A DNA stretch of 64,000 nt from Spirosoma endophyticum (GCF_900112365.1 NZ_FOLQ01000002.1:744001-808000); one strand, 5' to 3'. Counted from the first letter of the stretch, positions 35,586 through 45,670 are shown. A program made the numbers and translations. Notes: generated by a model not told the origin, from the sequence alone.

Positions 35586-37358
35586 ATGGTCAGAGATACA
35601 CACAGCTACCTATATATACTCGGCTTACTGTTTCTGACAGGTTGCCAGTGGAATCTTGATAAGGGGGCTTTCGACCAGCCCTGTGCAAAGCCTTCGGCTG
35701 CCATACTGGTGACCACCAATCAGCTAAGTGTTACGTTGAGTTTGTCTGACAAAGCGGGCGATGTTGAAACCGCTTCCTGGGATGCTGGTGACAAAACGGC
35801 GGTTCAAACAGGCGAGACCGTTGTTCATAGTTACACGGCCGCGGGCACATACACCGTTAAACTGACCCTTACCAACCGCTGTGGCGATCAGTTTGACGTT
35901 TCTCAATCCATTACCGTCGATCAGCAAATACCGCCCCAGGTCGAAACCCTGGACCCGGCCAGTATCTCGACGAATAAGGCCACACTGGGTATACGTTTTA
36001 CGAGCCTGGGACGTAGCATGACCATAACAGAGTTTGGTTACTGTTATTCGGACACCAAATCCGTACCGACGATTGCCGATAACCTCCGGCGGATCGATAC
36101 GACACGAACCATAAACGCGGTCGTCAACACGCCTTTTGCGGTTGTTCAGGGTGGGCTGGGGTCTGGGAAAGTTTACTACGTTCGGGCTTACTGTAAAACC
36201 GATAAAACGGACCCGCAATACGGGGCTCCCAAAAGCTTCACGACTACGCAGCCAGTCGCTGTTGCACCGGTGGTCGTGACGGGGGGCTCGGCGTCAATCA
36301 CCACGACCAGTGCCGTGCTGAAAATGACGCTTCAATCCTATACGCCCCCCTTGTACCGAATTGGCGTGGTGTATGGCAAGACCGCTACGCTCGATCCCGC
36401 GAAGGACAAGATCATGTTCATTCAGCAGACGAACCCTGCCCTTCAGGAGTATTCGTTCACAACCACTAGTAAAGATACCGACCCCGTCAATTATGCTACT
36501 CCGCTGGAGCCCAACACTACGTATTACTACCAGGCGTTCGGGGTTACCCAGCAGGTGAATAATGTTCCTGGTACGGAGAAGTCAGCCACAGGCGCCGTAA
36601 GCAGTTTCAAGACAGCTCCCCTGGCGGCCGTTGCGCCGGTGGTCGTGACGGGTGGCTCCGAATCGATCACCAGCAACAGCGCCGTACTGAAAATGACGCT
36701 TCAGTCGTATACGCCCCCTTTATACCGGATTGGCATAGTATACGGAAAGACCGCCACGCTCGATCCGGCGAAGGATAAGATCATGTTTATTCAGCAGACC
36801 AATCCCGCGCTTCAGGAGTATTCGTTCACGACGACCAATAAGGACACCGACCCGATTAATTACGCTACGCCTTTAGAAGCCAACACGACGTATTACTACC
36901 AGGCGTTTGGCGTTACTCAGCAGGTGAATAATGTTCCCGGCACAGAAAAGTCAGCCACCGGCGCCGTAAGCAGCTTTAAAACGGGGGCGGCAGCGACTGT
37001 GGCTGTAGCGCCAGTGGTCTTAACGGGCGCCAGTTTGTCGATTACCAAAACCAGCGCCGTACTGAAAATGACGCTCCAGTCATTCACTACGCCCCTGTAC
37101 CGGGTTGGTGTGGTGTATGGAAAGACCCCGGTGCTTGATCCGGGAAAGGATAAGATCATGTTTATTCAGCAGACCAACCCGGCCCTTCAGGAATATACGT
37201 TCACGACCACGGACAGAAGCACCGATCCAGTCAACTATGCCACTCCACTGGAACCCAACACTACGTATTACTATCAGGCCTTCGGCGCTACCCAGCAAGT
37301 GAATAATGTGTCTGCGGTAGGTGCCGGGAGAACCCTGAGTTTTAAGACAGCTCCCTAA
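35586..37358 (+). CDS. Surface lipoprotein with PKD and three FN3-like repeats
   Basis: About 590 residues from MVRDTHSYLYILGLLFLTGC, which ends in a clear lipobox (LTGC). A PKD-like domain follows (SYTAAGTYTVKLTLTNRCG). Next come an FN3-like unit and three near-identical units of about 120 residues (VLKMTLQS, PLYRIGVVYGKT, NTTYYYQAFGVTQQVNN). The near-identity at DNA level shows recent tandem copying. It is likely anchored in the outer membrane with the repeats exposed. First gene of a three-gene plus-strand set that diverges from the secretion run. Confidence 0.8.
   Translation: MVRDTHSYLYILGLLFLTGCQWNLDKGAFDQPCAKPSAAILVTTNQLSVTLSLSDKAGDVETASWDAGDKTAVQTGETVVHSYTAAGTYTVKLTLTNRCGDQFDVSQSITVDQQIPPQVETLDPASISTNKATLGIRFTSLGRSMTITEFGYCYSDTKSVPTIADNLRRIDTTRTINAVVNTPFAVVQGGLGSGKVYYVRAYCKTDKTDPQYGAPKSFTTTQPVAVAPVVVTGGSASITTTSAVLKMTLQSYTPPLYRIGVVYGKTATLDPAKDKIMFIQQTNPALQEYSFTTTSKDTDPVNYATPLEPNTTYYYQAFGVTQQVNNVPGTEKSATGAVSSFKTAPLAAVAPVVVTGGSESITSNSAVLKMTLQSYTPPLYRIGIVYGKTATLDPAKDKIMFIQQTNPALQEYSFTTTNKDTDPINYATPLEANTTYYYQAFGVTQQVNNVPGTEKSATGAVSSFKTGAAATVAVAPVVLTGASLSITKTSAVLKMTLQSFTTPLYRVGVVYGKTPVLDPGKDKIMFIQQTNPALQEYTFTTTDRSTDPVNYATPLEPNTTYYYQAFGATQQVNNVSAVGAGRTLSFKTAP
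36261..37345 (+). repeat. Three tandem ~365-bp coding repeats
   Basis: Units begin near 36261, 36630 and 37005. Units 1 and 2 are almost identical for most of their length (differences mainly at third codon positions); unit 3 is more diverged and has a spacer of Ala/Val codons before it. Confidence 0.8.
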
Positions 37359-37368
37359 TAAATTTATC

Positions 37369-38400
37369 ATGCGTCCTCTTCACTTTACTCTTCTTTTCCT
37401 TATCTCTCTTACCACTTCGGCTCAGGTACGTGTCAGCAACGTGCGGGTTTCGCTCAACGCCGAAGGAATGCTGGTTACGCAGTATGATGTGCAGGGAATT
37501 GCCACAGAAGATTCCGTTTATATGGCCGTAAACGGACTGAAATCGGGTCGGCTAACACCGATTAGCCTTACGGGGGACCTGGGCCGTAAGGTGGGTGCCG
37601 GTACCGATAAAGCCATTTACTGGAACATTGTAAAAGACGCTTACAAAATCAATGAAGATGTCGTCGTTACGGTATTAATTAAACTAGCCCGGGGCCGACT
37701 GCCCCAATCGGCTCCCACAGCCGGGGCGTCGGGCAGGGCGCGCGCGGGTAGCCCGGTCGCCATCGCACAAACAGATCCAGAACCTGCCGCTGTAGCCCCC
37801 GTCCAATCCACCCCACTCAGTAAGCCCGCATCGGAGACAATCGCGGGTTCAACCAAGACCGTTGAAACCAAGAATCTTGATGTAGACCCCGCGCCGACGA
37901 AAGAACCGTCCGCCCGCGTGGCTGCGGCCAGACAGGCTACCTCCTCTAACACGAGTGTGGTGAAAAAAGGCGGTGGGCCAGCCAATGCACTGCTGTCGGC
38001 ACTAGCGCCTGGTATTGGTAATATTTTCGTTCAGCCTGATCATAAAATCGGCATCCGGCCAGCGGTCACCGTAGTGTATGCAGGGTTGTTGATCTATGGC
38101 CTTACGCAACGTAGTCAGTCGCAAAAGGATTACAACGAATACAAAGCGCTGCCCCGCTTCACCGAGCAAGGTATCGCCGATGCCGCGTATACCAAAGCTA
38201 ACAACGCCAACCATACGGCCATTGTGTGCACCGCTGGCGCAGTAGCTATCTGGGCGATTGACGTAACGGCGACTCTGCTGCGAGGGTTGCAGAATCAGCG
38301 TTCCGGCGGTGTGAGTAGTCGATGGACTCCGCCCCGCACGCAGGTCAGTATAGCGGCCGTTGGAACGACGCCTGTAGTCGCCATCAGACATAAATTTTGA
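37369..38400 (+). CDS. Exported protein with N-terminal beta domain and C-terminal membrane helices
   Basis: A 343-residue protein. It has a signal peptide (MRPLHFTLLFLISLTTSA), a beta domain (VRVSLNAEGMLVTQYDVQG) to about residue 105, and an Ala/Pro/Ser-rich linker of some 90 residues. The C-terminal region has two hydrophobic helices (AVTVVYAGLLIYGL and VCTAGAVAIWAIDVTATLL). The tail resembles membrane-anchoring parts of Bacteroidetes envelope proteins with LAPGIGNIF-like leads. It starts 10 bases after the lipoprotein gene. Function unknown. Confidence 0.7.
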   Translation: MRPLHFTLLFLISLTTSAQVRVSNVRVSLNAEGMLVTQYDVQGIATEDSVYMAVNGLKSGRLTPISLTGDLGRKVGAGTDKAIYWNIVKDAYKINEDVVVTVLIKLARGRLPQSAPTAGASGRARAGSPVAIAQTDPEPAAVAPVQSTPLSKPASETIAGSTKTVETKNLDVDPAPTKEPSARVAAARQATSSNTSVVKKGGGPANALLSALAPGIGNIFVQPDHKIGIRPAVTVVYAGLLIYGLTQRSQSQKDYNEYKALPRFTEQGIADAAYTKANNANHTAIVCTAGAVAIWAIDVTATLLRGLQNQRSGGVSSRWTPPRTQVSIAAVGTTPVVAIRHKF

Positions 38401-38423
38401 CAAACCCTGTCTCAGTTCAACTT

Positions 38424-39119
38424 ATGAAAATATCCTGTTTTATAGGCGCCATCTTACTAAGCTTGTCGACAGCACGAGCACAGGGAACCGTCTCCGCGAA
38501 AAGTGTAGCCGTACGGATCAATACCTTACCACTCTTTGAGGCTAAAACGCCAGGCAGGACCGCCAATCCTGAAGCGGCTAAAGGACGAATTATCTGGCGT
38601 GAAACCTTCGTTGACAACCAGCGCGGCTGGAAAACCGGTAAAACCAAGACAGGTACGTTTACGCTGACATCCGGTGGTTACCAGATTCAGACAGAAAAAA
38701 AAGAGATCGACGCGGCCAGTCTGGTGACAACCCCGATGGACCTGAATGGGAGTGATTTTACGTTGGAGTCGACGATAGAAAGTACCGGCGACAATCCGCC
38801 CAGCGCGGGTATCATGGTAGGAGGAGAAGTCGATCAGTACTACGTCTTCCAGATAAATAATTTCTCTAAGTTCATTGTTCAGTACGTACAGGATAAGAAA
38901 CCCATCAATCCTGAAGATTTTGTGTTCAATCAGTTTATCGATAAGAATATCAATAAATTGAAGATTACAAAAACGGGAGGCATCATTGACTTTTATATCA
39001 ATGATGAAAAAATTCAAACCCGTCGGGTCCAGCCCCTGGCCAGTCAGCAGATTGGGTTGATCGGAGCAGGCCGCAACGCTACGTTCAAGCATGTACTGTT
39101 GATCGGCTCGTCGAAATAA
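38424..39119 (+). CDS. Exported concanavalin-like (DUF1080-type) domain protein
   Basis: About 231 residues from MKISCFIGAILLSLSTARAQ (signal peptide). The body has WRETFVDNQRGWKTG, GGYQIQTEKKE, a middle strand set (AGIMVGGEVDQYYVFQINN) and FYINDEKIQTRRV, which is the jelly-roll layout of DUF1080/laminin-G-like domains. Such domains bind sugars or stabilise surface complexes. Last of the plus-strand trio; the frame extension upstream to 38397 overlaps the previous stop and is not used. Confidence 0.7.
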   Translation: MKISCFIGAILLSLSTARAQGTVSAKSVAVRINTLPLFEAKTPGRTANPEAAKGRIIWRETFVDNQRGWKTGKTKTGTFTLTSGGYQIQTEKKEIDAASLVTTPMDLNGSDFTLESTIESTGDNPPSAGIMVGGEVDQYYVFQINNFSKFIVQYVQDKKPINPEDFVFNQFIDKNINKLKITKTGGIIDFYINDEKIQTRRVQPLASQQIGLIGAGRNATFKHVLLIGSSK

Positions 39120-39518
39120 TCCAGCGACTCAGTAATCCAATTACCGGCTGGAACAGAGTAGCCACGGCTATAATCCCGATAAGCCATCTTGTAGAAAGCC
39201 TTCGCCTGTGAAAATTTGGCCAGCCAGGGGATCAAATCAGCTGGTGTAGTGCCCTCTTCCTTACTTTCTAAATTGGAACCATCCAATTAACGTTTTAAAT
39301 CAGCGGCCAAAAACTTGATCGCTGATCTGGGGACCTCATGTCCAGAAATGAGGACTCATTGCCTGAATAAGCTGTTTTTATGGCCGTTGCCTTATTACAC
39401 CTGCTCATCAGTAAGCGCAGCTAACCCCGTACGAGTTCTTACCGCATACATCGATGATCCTTTCGGCTCTGTCGAAGGGACGAAAATGGGGTTCTGTTGT
39501 ATACACGTTACGAATACT
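39120..39518. other. Stretch without a recognisable gene, upstream of treZ
   Basis: About 400 bases between the exported-protein gene and the first treZ codons. ORFs on both strands here are short and show no domain. The promoter of the trehalose genes should lie here; no clear element was identified. Confidence 0.4.
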
Positions 39519-39726
39519 ATGTTGAATCAAGTAGACAAGCGGTCGCTTGGGGTAAGCTTTCCGTCAGCTCATCAGGCCCAGGTGGAGGTGTGGGCTCCGC
39601 TGGCTAAACACCTGGCGTAACGAAATTTATGGGCAACCAACCGCCATCCCCCTGAAAAGCGCCGAATCAGGGTACTGGCATCTCACTACGGACCAGCTCA
39701 GGCCGGGTGATCTGTATACGTATCTA
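39519..39726 (+). pseudogene. 5' part of treZ separated from the main frame by a frameshift
   Basis: ATG 39519 opens GVSFPSAHQAQVEVWAPLAKHL, the start of the TreZ N-terminal E-set/CBM48 domain, and stops at 39618-39620. The next frame, open from about 39601, continues the same domain (NEIYGQPTAIPLKS, then SGYWHLTTDQLRPGDLYTYL) into the catalytic part. Dropping one base at about 39618 would join the two. A true mutation, a sequencing error or a programmed shift all fit. Confidence 0.7.
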
Positions 39727-41439
39727 GTGAATGGTGAGCAGGATTTCCCTGACCCAACCTCACTTTGCCAGCCACAGGGCGTACATGGACCATCACAAGC
39801 CATTGATACGTCTTCTTTTTACTGGGAAGATCAGTGCTGGGTGAATCCCCCCCTGGAAAATTACCTGCTTTATGAACTTCATACGGGCACGTTCACTCCG
39901 GAGGGCACATTTCAGTCGCTGGAAAGCAAACTGGATTATCTGAAAGCCCTGGGCGTGAATGCCATTGAAATTATGCCTATTGCTCAGTTTTCGGACTCGC
40001 GTAACTGGGGTTACGATGGGGTGTATACCTATGCCGCGCAAAGCTCGTATGGGGGAGCGAGTGCGCTGCAACACCTGATTAATACCTGCCACTATAAAGG
40101 GATTGCCGTCGTACTCGATGTCGTGTATAATCACTTTGGACCCGAAGGAAATTACCTGGGCGAGTTTGGACCATACCTGACGGATAAGTATTGTACACCC
40201 TGGGGGAAGGCGGTCAATTTCGATGATGCCTTGTGCGATGGGGTCAGGCGTTACGTCATTGAAAATGCGCTGATGTGGTTTCGGGATTTTCACGTAGACG
40301 CCCTGCGCCTGGATGCGGTTCATGCGATCAAGGACTTTAGTCCGGTTCATATTCTGCAGGAGCTTCGGGCCGACGTCGATCGGTTAATGGCCGTTACCGG
40401 ACGGCGTCATTATTTACTGGTTGAAAGTGATCTGAATGATCCTCGCTTCATTAATCCACTGTCTCATGAAGGCTACGGGATGGATTCTCAGTGGATGGAT
40501 GAGTTTCATCATGCCCTGCGGGTTGCGATAGGGGAAGCAAAAATCGGGTATTATGCCGATTTTAATGGAATTGCCCATCTGGCCAAAGCATACCAGGATG
40601 GCTATGTTTATGATGGGCAATATTCAGAAGTTCGCCAGAAGGTATTCGGTCGGAAAGCCGGGAATAACCCTGGAGAGCAGTTTATTGTCTTTTCCCAGAA
40701 TCACGATCAGGTCGGCAACCGTAAGCTGGGCGAGCGGTCGAGTACCCTGTATAGCTACGAGGCCCTCAAATTACTGGCGGGAGCGGTGCTGATCAGCCCC
40801 TACATTCCGCTGTTGTTCATGGGTGAGGAATGGGCAGAAACCAACCCGTTTTTTTACTTCGTGAGTCATTCCGAGCCCGAATTAGTCGAATCCGTTCAGC
40901 AGGGGCGAATGGCAGAGTTTGCCGCTTTTCATTCGGGCGGGGAGGTCCCTGACCCACAGAGTGATGAGACGTATGAACAAGCCAAACTGCAATGGAACCT
41001 GCTGGAAGAGGAACCGCATCGGGTCTTGCTCCGATACTACCAGACCCTGATAGCGCTACGTCAGCAGCTACCGGCGCTGTATCATCTGGACCGCCGGAAA
41101 CTGGCCGTTTTCTGCCATCAGGAACAGGAAACCCTGATTGTACACCGCTGGTATGAGAATCAGCAGGTGCTTTGTCTGATGAATTTTTCCAAACAATCTC
41201 AAACAATATACATTCCTACTGTCGGAGAAGCCAATACGCCCTGGCAGAAATTACTCGACTCGGCGGACCCGGAATGGCAGTTGCCAGACGAATCGCAGCC
41301 TGGTTCAGCCCCTGAATCGGTATCCGGTTCCGAAGCTGTGCTATGTCAACCCGAATCGATTATTATTTACGCACAACACCATGAACAATCCCGTTTCCAC
41401 CTACCGGCTCCAATTTCACCAAAACTTTACCTTTCGTGA
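39727..41439 (+). CDS. treZ: Malto-oligosyltrehalose trehalohydrolase (TreZ), main frame
   Basis: GH13 enzyme that releases trehalose from maltooligosyl-trehalose made by TreY. The catalytic residues are visible: Asp in FHVDALRLDAVHAI, Glu in YLLVESDLNDPRF and Asp in FSQNHDQVGNRKLG. GTG 39727 is the first start codon in this frame that I would accept, but the frame is open further upstream and the N-terminal domain is cut by a frameshift near 39618. If translation starts at 39727 the protein lacks most of its E-set domain. The 3' end overlaps treY by 59 bases. Confidence 0.88.
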   Translation: MNGEQDFPDPTSLCQPQGVHGPSQAIDTSSFYWEDQCWVNPPLENYLLYELHTGTFTPEGTFQSLESKLDYLKALGVNAIEIMPIAQFSDSRNWGYDGVYTYAAQSSYGGASALQHLINTCHYKGIAVVLDVVYNHFGPEGNYLGEFGPYLTDKYCTPWGKAVNFDDALCDGVRRYVIENALMWFRDFHVDALRLDAVHAIKDFSPVHILQELRADVDRLMAVTGRRHYLLVESDLNDPRFINPLSHEGYGMDSQWMDEFHHALRVAIGEAKIGYYADFNGIAHLAKAYQDGYVYDGQYSEVRQKVFGRKAGNNPGEQFIVFSQNHDQVGNRKLGERSSTLYSYEALKLLAGAVLISPYIPLLFMGEEWAETNPFFYFVSHSEPELVESVQQGRMAEFAAFHSGGEVPDPQSDETYEQAKLQWNLLEEEPHRVLLRYYQTLIALRQQLPALYHLDRRKLAVFCHQEQETLIVHRWYENQQVLCLMNFSKQSQTIYIPTVGEANTPWQKLLDSADPEWQLPDESQPGSAPESVSGSEAVLCQPESIIIYAQHHEQSRFHLPAPISPKLYLS

Positions 41440-44400
41440 TGTCGAACGTATCATTCCCTATCTGGATAAGCTGGGCGTTCGAACGATCTATGCCTCGCCG
41501 ATTTTCGAGGCCGTACCGGGTAGTGTACATGGCTATGATTCCGTCAATCCACAGCGGATCAATCCCGAAATCGGGACGCTGGCGCAACTAAAAGCTATAA
41601 GTCAGCAACTTGCGAAGCTAGGGATCCGCTGGATACAGGACATTGTTCCCAATCATATGGCGTTCCATCCCAATAACCGCTGGCTGATGGATGTGCTGGA
41701 GAAAGGCCAACGATCACCGTATGCCTCTTTTTTTGATATAGACTGGACGAGTCCAGTGCATAAAGGGCGTCTGATGGTCCCGTTTCTGGGAGCACCGCTG
41801 GCGGAGGTAATTGACCAGGGTGAGCTGACGATGGCCTATCAGGATGGGAAGTTCGTTATCCGCTATTTTGAAACGGCCTATCCGCTGCATCTGCGCTCGT
41901 ATGCGACCATTCTGACCGCCGATTCCCAGCGCCCTACGGAAGCAGTTCAGACATTGCTTGATCAAATCAACCAGCTTCGAAAACTCCGTAAGCCCGACGC
42001 CTACGCCCGGCTAAGTGCTACGTGTCTGGAAACACTGGCCGAACTGATGAAGGAAGCCAAGAGTAAAGCGTATGTCAGGCGTTGTCTGAAAACCGTCAAC
42101 ACAACCACCGCCTGTCTTCATCAGATTGCTGATGAGCAGGAATACCGATTGTGTTATCATGGCGAAACCGATCAGCAGATTAATTTTCGGCGGTTCTTCA
42201 CGGTCAATTCCCTGATCTGCCTGAATATACAAGACCCCGCCGTTTTTGAGGCCGTTCATCAACTGCCCAAAACGCTGCTCGAAGCCGGGGTTTTTCAGGG
42301 GCTTCGGGTCGATCATATCGATGGGCTTTACGACCCGAGCCAGTATCTGGAGCGACTGCGCAAACTGGCGGGCGATGACGCCTATATCGTGGTCGAGAAA
42401 ATTCTGCAAAACGACGAAGAACTGCCTACGTTCTGGCCGGTTCAGGGGGCAACGGGCTACGCTTACCTGTCGATGGTGAACAACCTCTTCACCCGAACCA
42501 GCAGCGAGACCAGCTTTACCCGATTTTACCAGTCGTTGCTGGGCGAGAAAATGGCGGTTCGGCAGGAGTTGTACGATAAGAAAGCCTACATTCTCTACGA
42601 GCACATGAATGGCGAGCTGGATAATCTGGTGGCACTTTTTCAGTCGTTAAATCTGATTGATGAGGAGGCATTCGCGAACGTCTCGGCGGACAAACTGAAA
42701 GCCGCGATTGGGGAGTTTCTGATTCAGTGTCCCGTGTACCGGTACTATGGCAATCAGATGCCGTTGAGTCAGCCGGAAATCACCGCCGTGGAGGCCATTT
42801 TTGCCCGAATCCGGAAGAGCACTAAAGAACTAACCGCTGCGGTTGATGTGCTCGAAGAAGTCTTATTCAAGAAACCACAGATGGGTGAGAGTGACTACAA
42901 CGAGCGGGCGTTACGCTTCTATCAGCGTTGTATGCAGTTTACGGGGCCGCTGATGGCCAAGGGCGTTGAAGATACGCTCATGTACACCTATAACCGCTTT
43001 ATCGGGCATGATGAAGTGGGCGACTCCCCCGACTATTTTGGCCTGACCGCCGACGAGTTTCATCAGAAAATGATTGATCGTCAGGTGCATTGGCCATTGG
43101 CCCTCAACGCTACGTCGACGCACGATACCAAACGGGGCGAAGATGTACGAAGCCGTCTGAATGTACTCACCGACCTAACGGATGAGTGGATTGCCAGTGT
43201 ACGGGAGTGGCAAACGCTCAATCAGCCGCTTAAAGAAACGGATGCCGGCAATGCCGATTTGCCCGATGAAGGTGCGCCTGACTCAAACGACGAGTACTTT
43301 ATTTATCAGACGCTGGTGGGGGCTTACCCGATGCCCGCCACCGCATCGGCTTCTGCCTCGGAAGACATCAATGCGCCCAGTGTGGAGGAGGCCGCTTTTC
43401 CGGATCGCCTGACGGAGTACCTCGAAAAAGCGATGCGGGAAGCCAAGCGAAACTCAACCTACGGGGCACCGAATGAAGCCTACGAAGGCGCAACCAAAGC
43501 GTTTGCGCTCCAGTTGCTGGACAAGAAACGTCCTTTCTGGGCCAGTTTTCGGGCGTTTTCCCAGCGAATAGCCGATTTTGGTATCATCAATTCACTGGCA
43601 CAGGTGCTGCTCAAATGCACCTGTCCGGGTGTGCCCGATATTTACCAGGGCTGCGAAGGCTGGGACCTTAGTCTGGTTGACCCCGACAATCGGCGTCCTG
43701 TGGATTTTGCGCTACGTCAGGAAGGACTGGATGAGCTGACCGCCGACAATGCAGCGCCAGACTGGACTGATTTGTGGGAAAATCGGTACGATGCCCGCAT
43801 CAAACTCTGGCTGATTCATACGCTGCTGACTGAACGCAATAAACATCCGGACCTTTTTGCCAAAGGTCACTACGTTCCGTTGCAAGTGGAGGGACGTTAT
43901 AAAAAGCATGTACTGGCTTTCGCCCGACGGTATGAGCAGGTCTGGTACGTAATTGCCGTACCGCTGGGCGTTGCTCAATTGTGCAGTCAGCAAACCGATG
44001 ATGTGTTTTCGATCGACTGGAAGGATACACGCATTAGTCTGCCCATCGAAGCCCCCGAGACATGGCAGAATCGATTGCTGAACAGCGATGGCAAGGTCGA
44101 AAACGGGATTGCCGTTGCTGAGTTGTTCAACGTCCTGCCGTTGGCGGTACTCAAAATGGAGAAGCAACCCCATGAACGTAGCGCCGGTATCCTGATGCCG
44201 GTAACGTCGCTTCCGTCGCCCTTTGGCATTGGCGATTTTGGCCCGGAAGCCTTTGCTTTTGCGGATTTTTTGAGCCGGAGCAGGCAAACCTACTGGCAGG
44301 TGTTGCCGCTTAATACAATAGCCGCCGACTGTGGCTATTCGCCCTACAGTGCGACGTCGAGCATGGCGGGTAACCCGCTGTTGATCAGCCCCGCCCTGCT

Positions 44401-45670
44401 GGTGCAGGAAGGTTTCCTGGACGCGGCAGACTTGGTCGATTATCAGCAGCCACTCACACAAAAGATTGATTATGATACCGTTACTAAAGTAAAAGAAGCG
44501 CTACTGACAAAGGCCTACCAAACGTTTCGAGCGAACCAATCAGACCGGCAGACTGAGGAATTTAATGCGTTTCGTGAGCAGGAAGCGTATTGGCTGGATG
44601 ATTTTACCCTGTTCGCCGTGTTGAAACAACAGTACAATAACCAGCCCTGGCACAAGTGGCCCGAAGCTTATAAGCTGCGACAGGCCAACGCGTTAACGAC
44701 GCTTCGAAATGAACAGCAGGAAGCCATCCGACAGGTGCAATGGTTTCAGTTTGTGTTTGATAACCAGTGGGAAACGCTGAAAACCTACTGCAATACCCAG
44801 GGGATTCAGTTATTCGGTGATTTGCCTTTTTACGTGAACTATGATTCAGTGGATGTATGGGCGCATCCCCATTTGTTTAAGCTGGATGAAGAAGGGGCGA
44901 TGACGCACGTAGCCGGTGTGCCTCCCGACTATTTCAATGCCGATGGCCAACGGTGGGGCATGCCCATTTTTCGGTGGGATATACTCCAGAAACAGGAGTA
45001 TGACTGGTGGGTAAGGCGACTTCGGAAAAACCAGGAACGGTATGATCTGCTACGTCTGGATCATTTCAGGGCTTTTGCCAGCTACTGGGAAGTCCACGCC
45101 GACGAACACACGGCCAAAAACGGTGAATGGAAACCAGGGCCGGGGGCTGACTTTTTCCGGACGATACAGAATGAGCTGGGTGAGTTGCCGTTCGTGGCCG
45201 AAGATCTGGGTAAAATTGGTCCGGATGTGTATGCCCTGCGGGATGAGTTTGGCTTGCCGGGTATGAAGGTAATTCAGTTCGGTTTTGGTAAGGACATGCC
45301 CCAAACGGTAAATACGCTGCATCATCATACGCCCAATTCGATTGCCTATACCGGTACGCATGATAACAACACCAGCCGTGGCTGGTATCGGCAGGATACG
45401 AAAAAAGAACAGATTCGCCAGCTGGAACGCTACGTTGGTCATTCCGTTTCGGAGGACGATGTGCACCGGGTTCTGGCCCGATTGGCTTACGCATCCGTAG
45501 CGAATACCGTGATTTTGCCCTTGCCCGACGTACTGGGACTGGATGAATCGGCCCGGATGAATACCCCGGCTTCAGCGGCCAGCAACTGGACCTGGCGGGT
45601 ATTGCCCGAACAACTTAATCCGGCTGTCGAGGAACAACTTCGCGAATGGACGACTGTCTACGATCGGTAA
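41381..45670 (+). CDS. treY: Fusion of malto-oligosyltrehalose synthase (TreY) and 4-alpha-glucanotransferase (MalQ)
   Basis: A 1429-residue bifunctional protein. Residues 1 to about 920 are TreY (MNNPVSTYRLQFHQNFTF start, Asp in GLRVDHIDGLYDP, Glu in YIVVEKIL, Asp in STHDTKRGEDVRSR), which turns the reducing end of maltodextrin into a trehalose unit. Residues 930-1429 are GH77 MalQ (SPFGIGDFGPEAF, Asp in LLRLDHFRAF, Glu in FVAEDLG, Asp in YTGTHDNNTSRGW), which disproportionates maltodextrins. The fusion may feed long glucans to TreY while recycling short ones. It is translationally linked to treZ. Confidence 0.93.
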   Translation: MNNPVSTYRLQFHQNFTFRDVERIIPYLDKLGVRTIYASPIFEAVPGSVHGYDSVNPQRINPEIGTLAQLKAISQQLAKLGIRWIQDIVPNHMAFHPNNRWLMDVLEKGQRSPYASFFDIDWTSPVHKGRLMVPFLGAPLAEVIDQGELTMAYQDGKFVIRYFETAYPLHLRSYATILTADSQRPTEAVQTLLDQINQLRKLRKPDAYARLSATCLETLAELMKEAKSKAYVRRCLKTVNTTTACLHQIADEQEYRLCYHGETDQQINFRRFFTVNSLICLNIQDPAVFEAVHQLPKTLLEAGVFQGLRVDHIDGLYDPSQYLERLRKLAGDDAYIVVEKILQNDEELPTFWPVQGATGYAYLSMVNNLFTRTSSETSFTRFYQSLLGEKMAVRQELYDKKAYILYEHMNGELDNLVALFQSLNLIDEEAFANVSADKLKAAIGEFLIQCPVYRYYGNQMPLSQPEITAVEAIFARIRKSTKELTAAVDVLEEVLFKKPQMGESDYNERALRFYQRCMQFTGPLMAKGVEDTLMYTYNRFIGHDEVGDSPDYFGLTADEFHQKMIDRQVHWPLALNATSTHDTKRGEDVRSRLNVLTDLTDEWIASVREWQTLNQPLKETDAGNADLPDEGAPDSNDEYFIYQTLVGAYPMPATASASASEDINAPSVEEAAFPDRLTEYLEKAMREAKRNSTYGAPNEAYEGATKAFALQLLDKKRPFWASFRAFSQRIADFGIINSLAQVLLKCTCPGVPDIYQGCEGWDLSLVDPDNRRPVDFALRQEGLDELTADNAAPDWTDLWENRYDARIKLWLIHTLLTERNKHPDLFAKGHYVPLQVEGRYKKHVLAFARRYEQVWYVIAVPLGVAQLCSQQTDDVFSIDWKDTRISLPIEAPETWQNRLLNSDGKVENGIAVAELFNVLPLAVLKMEKQPHERSAGILMPVTSLPSPFGIGDFGPEAFAFADFLSRSRQTYWQVLPLNTIAADCGYSPYSATSSMAGNPLLISPALLVQEGFLDAADLVDYQQPLTQKIDYDTVTKVKEALLTKAYQTFRANQSDRQTEEFNAFREQEAYWLDDFTLFAVLKQQYNNQPWHKWPEAYKLRQANALTTLRNEQQEAIRQVQWFQFVFDNQWETLKTYCNTQGIQLFGDLPFYVNYDSVDVWAHPHLFKLDEEGAMTHVAGVPPDYFNADGQRWGMPIFRWDILQKQEYDWWVRRLRKNQERYDLLRLDHFRAFASYWEVHADEHTAKNGEWKPGPGADFFRTIQNELGELPFVAEDLGKIGPDVYALRDEFGLPGMKVIQFGFGKDMPQTVNTLHHHTPNSIAYTGTHDNNTSRGWYRQDTKKEQIRQLERYVGHSVSEDDVHRVLARLAYASVANTVILPLPDVLGLDESARMNTPASAASNWTWRVLPEQLNPAVEEQLREWTTVYDR

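Noticed and set aside
39044..39286. Minus-strand 80-codon ORF upstream of treZ
   Set aside because: It overlaps the end of the exported-protein gene on the other strand and has no family features.
41595..45494. Antisense ORFs of 65-250 codons opposite treY-malQ
   Set aside because: They lie fully within a well-supported enzyme gene and have no recognisable domains.
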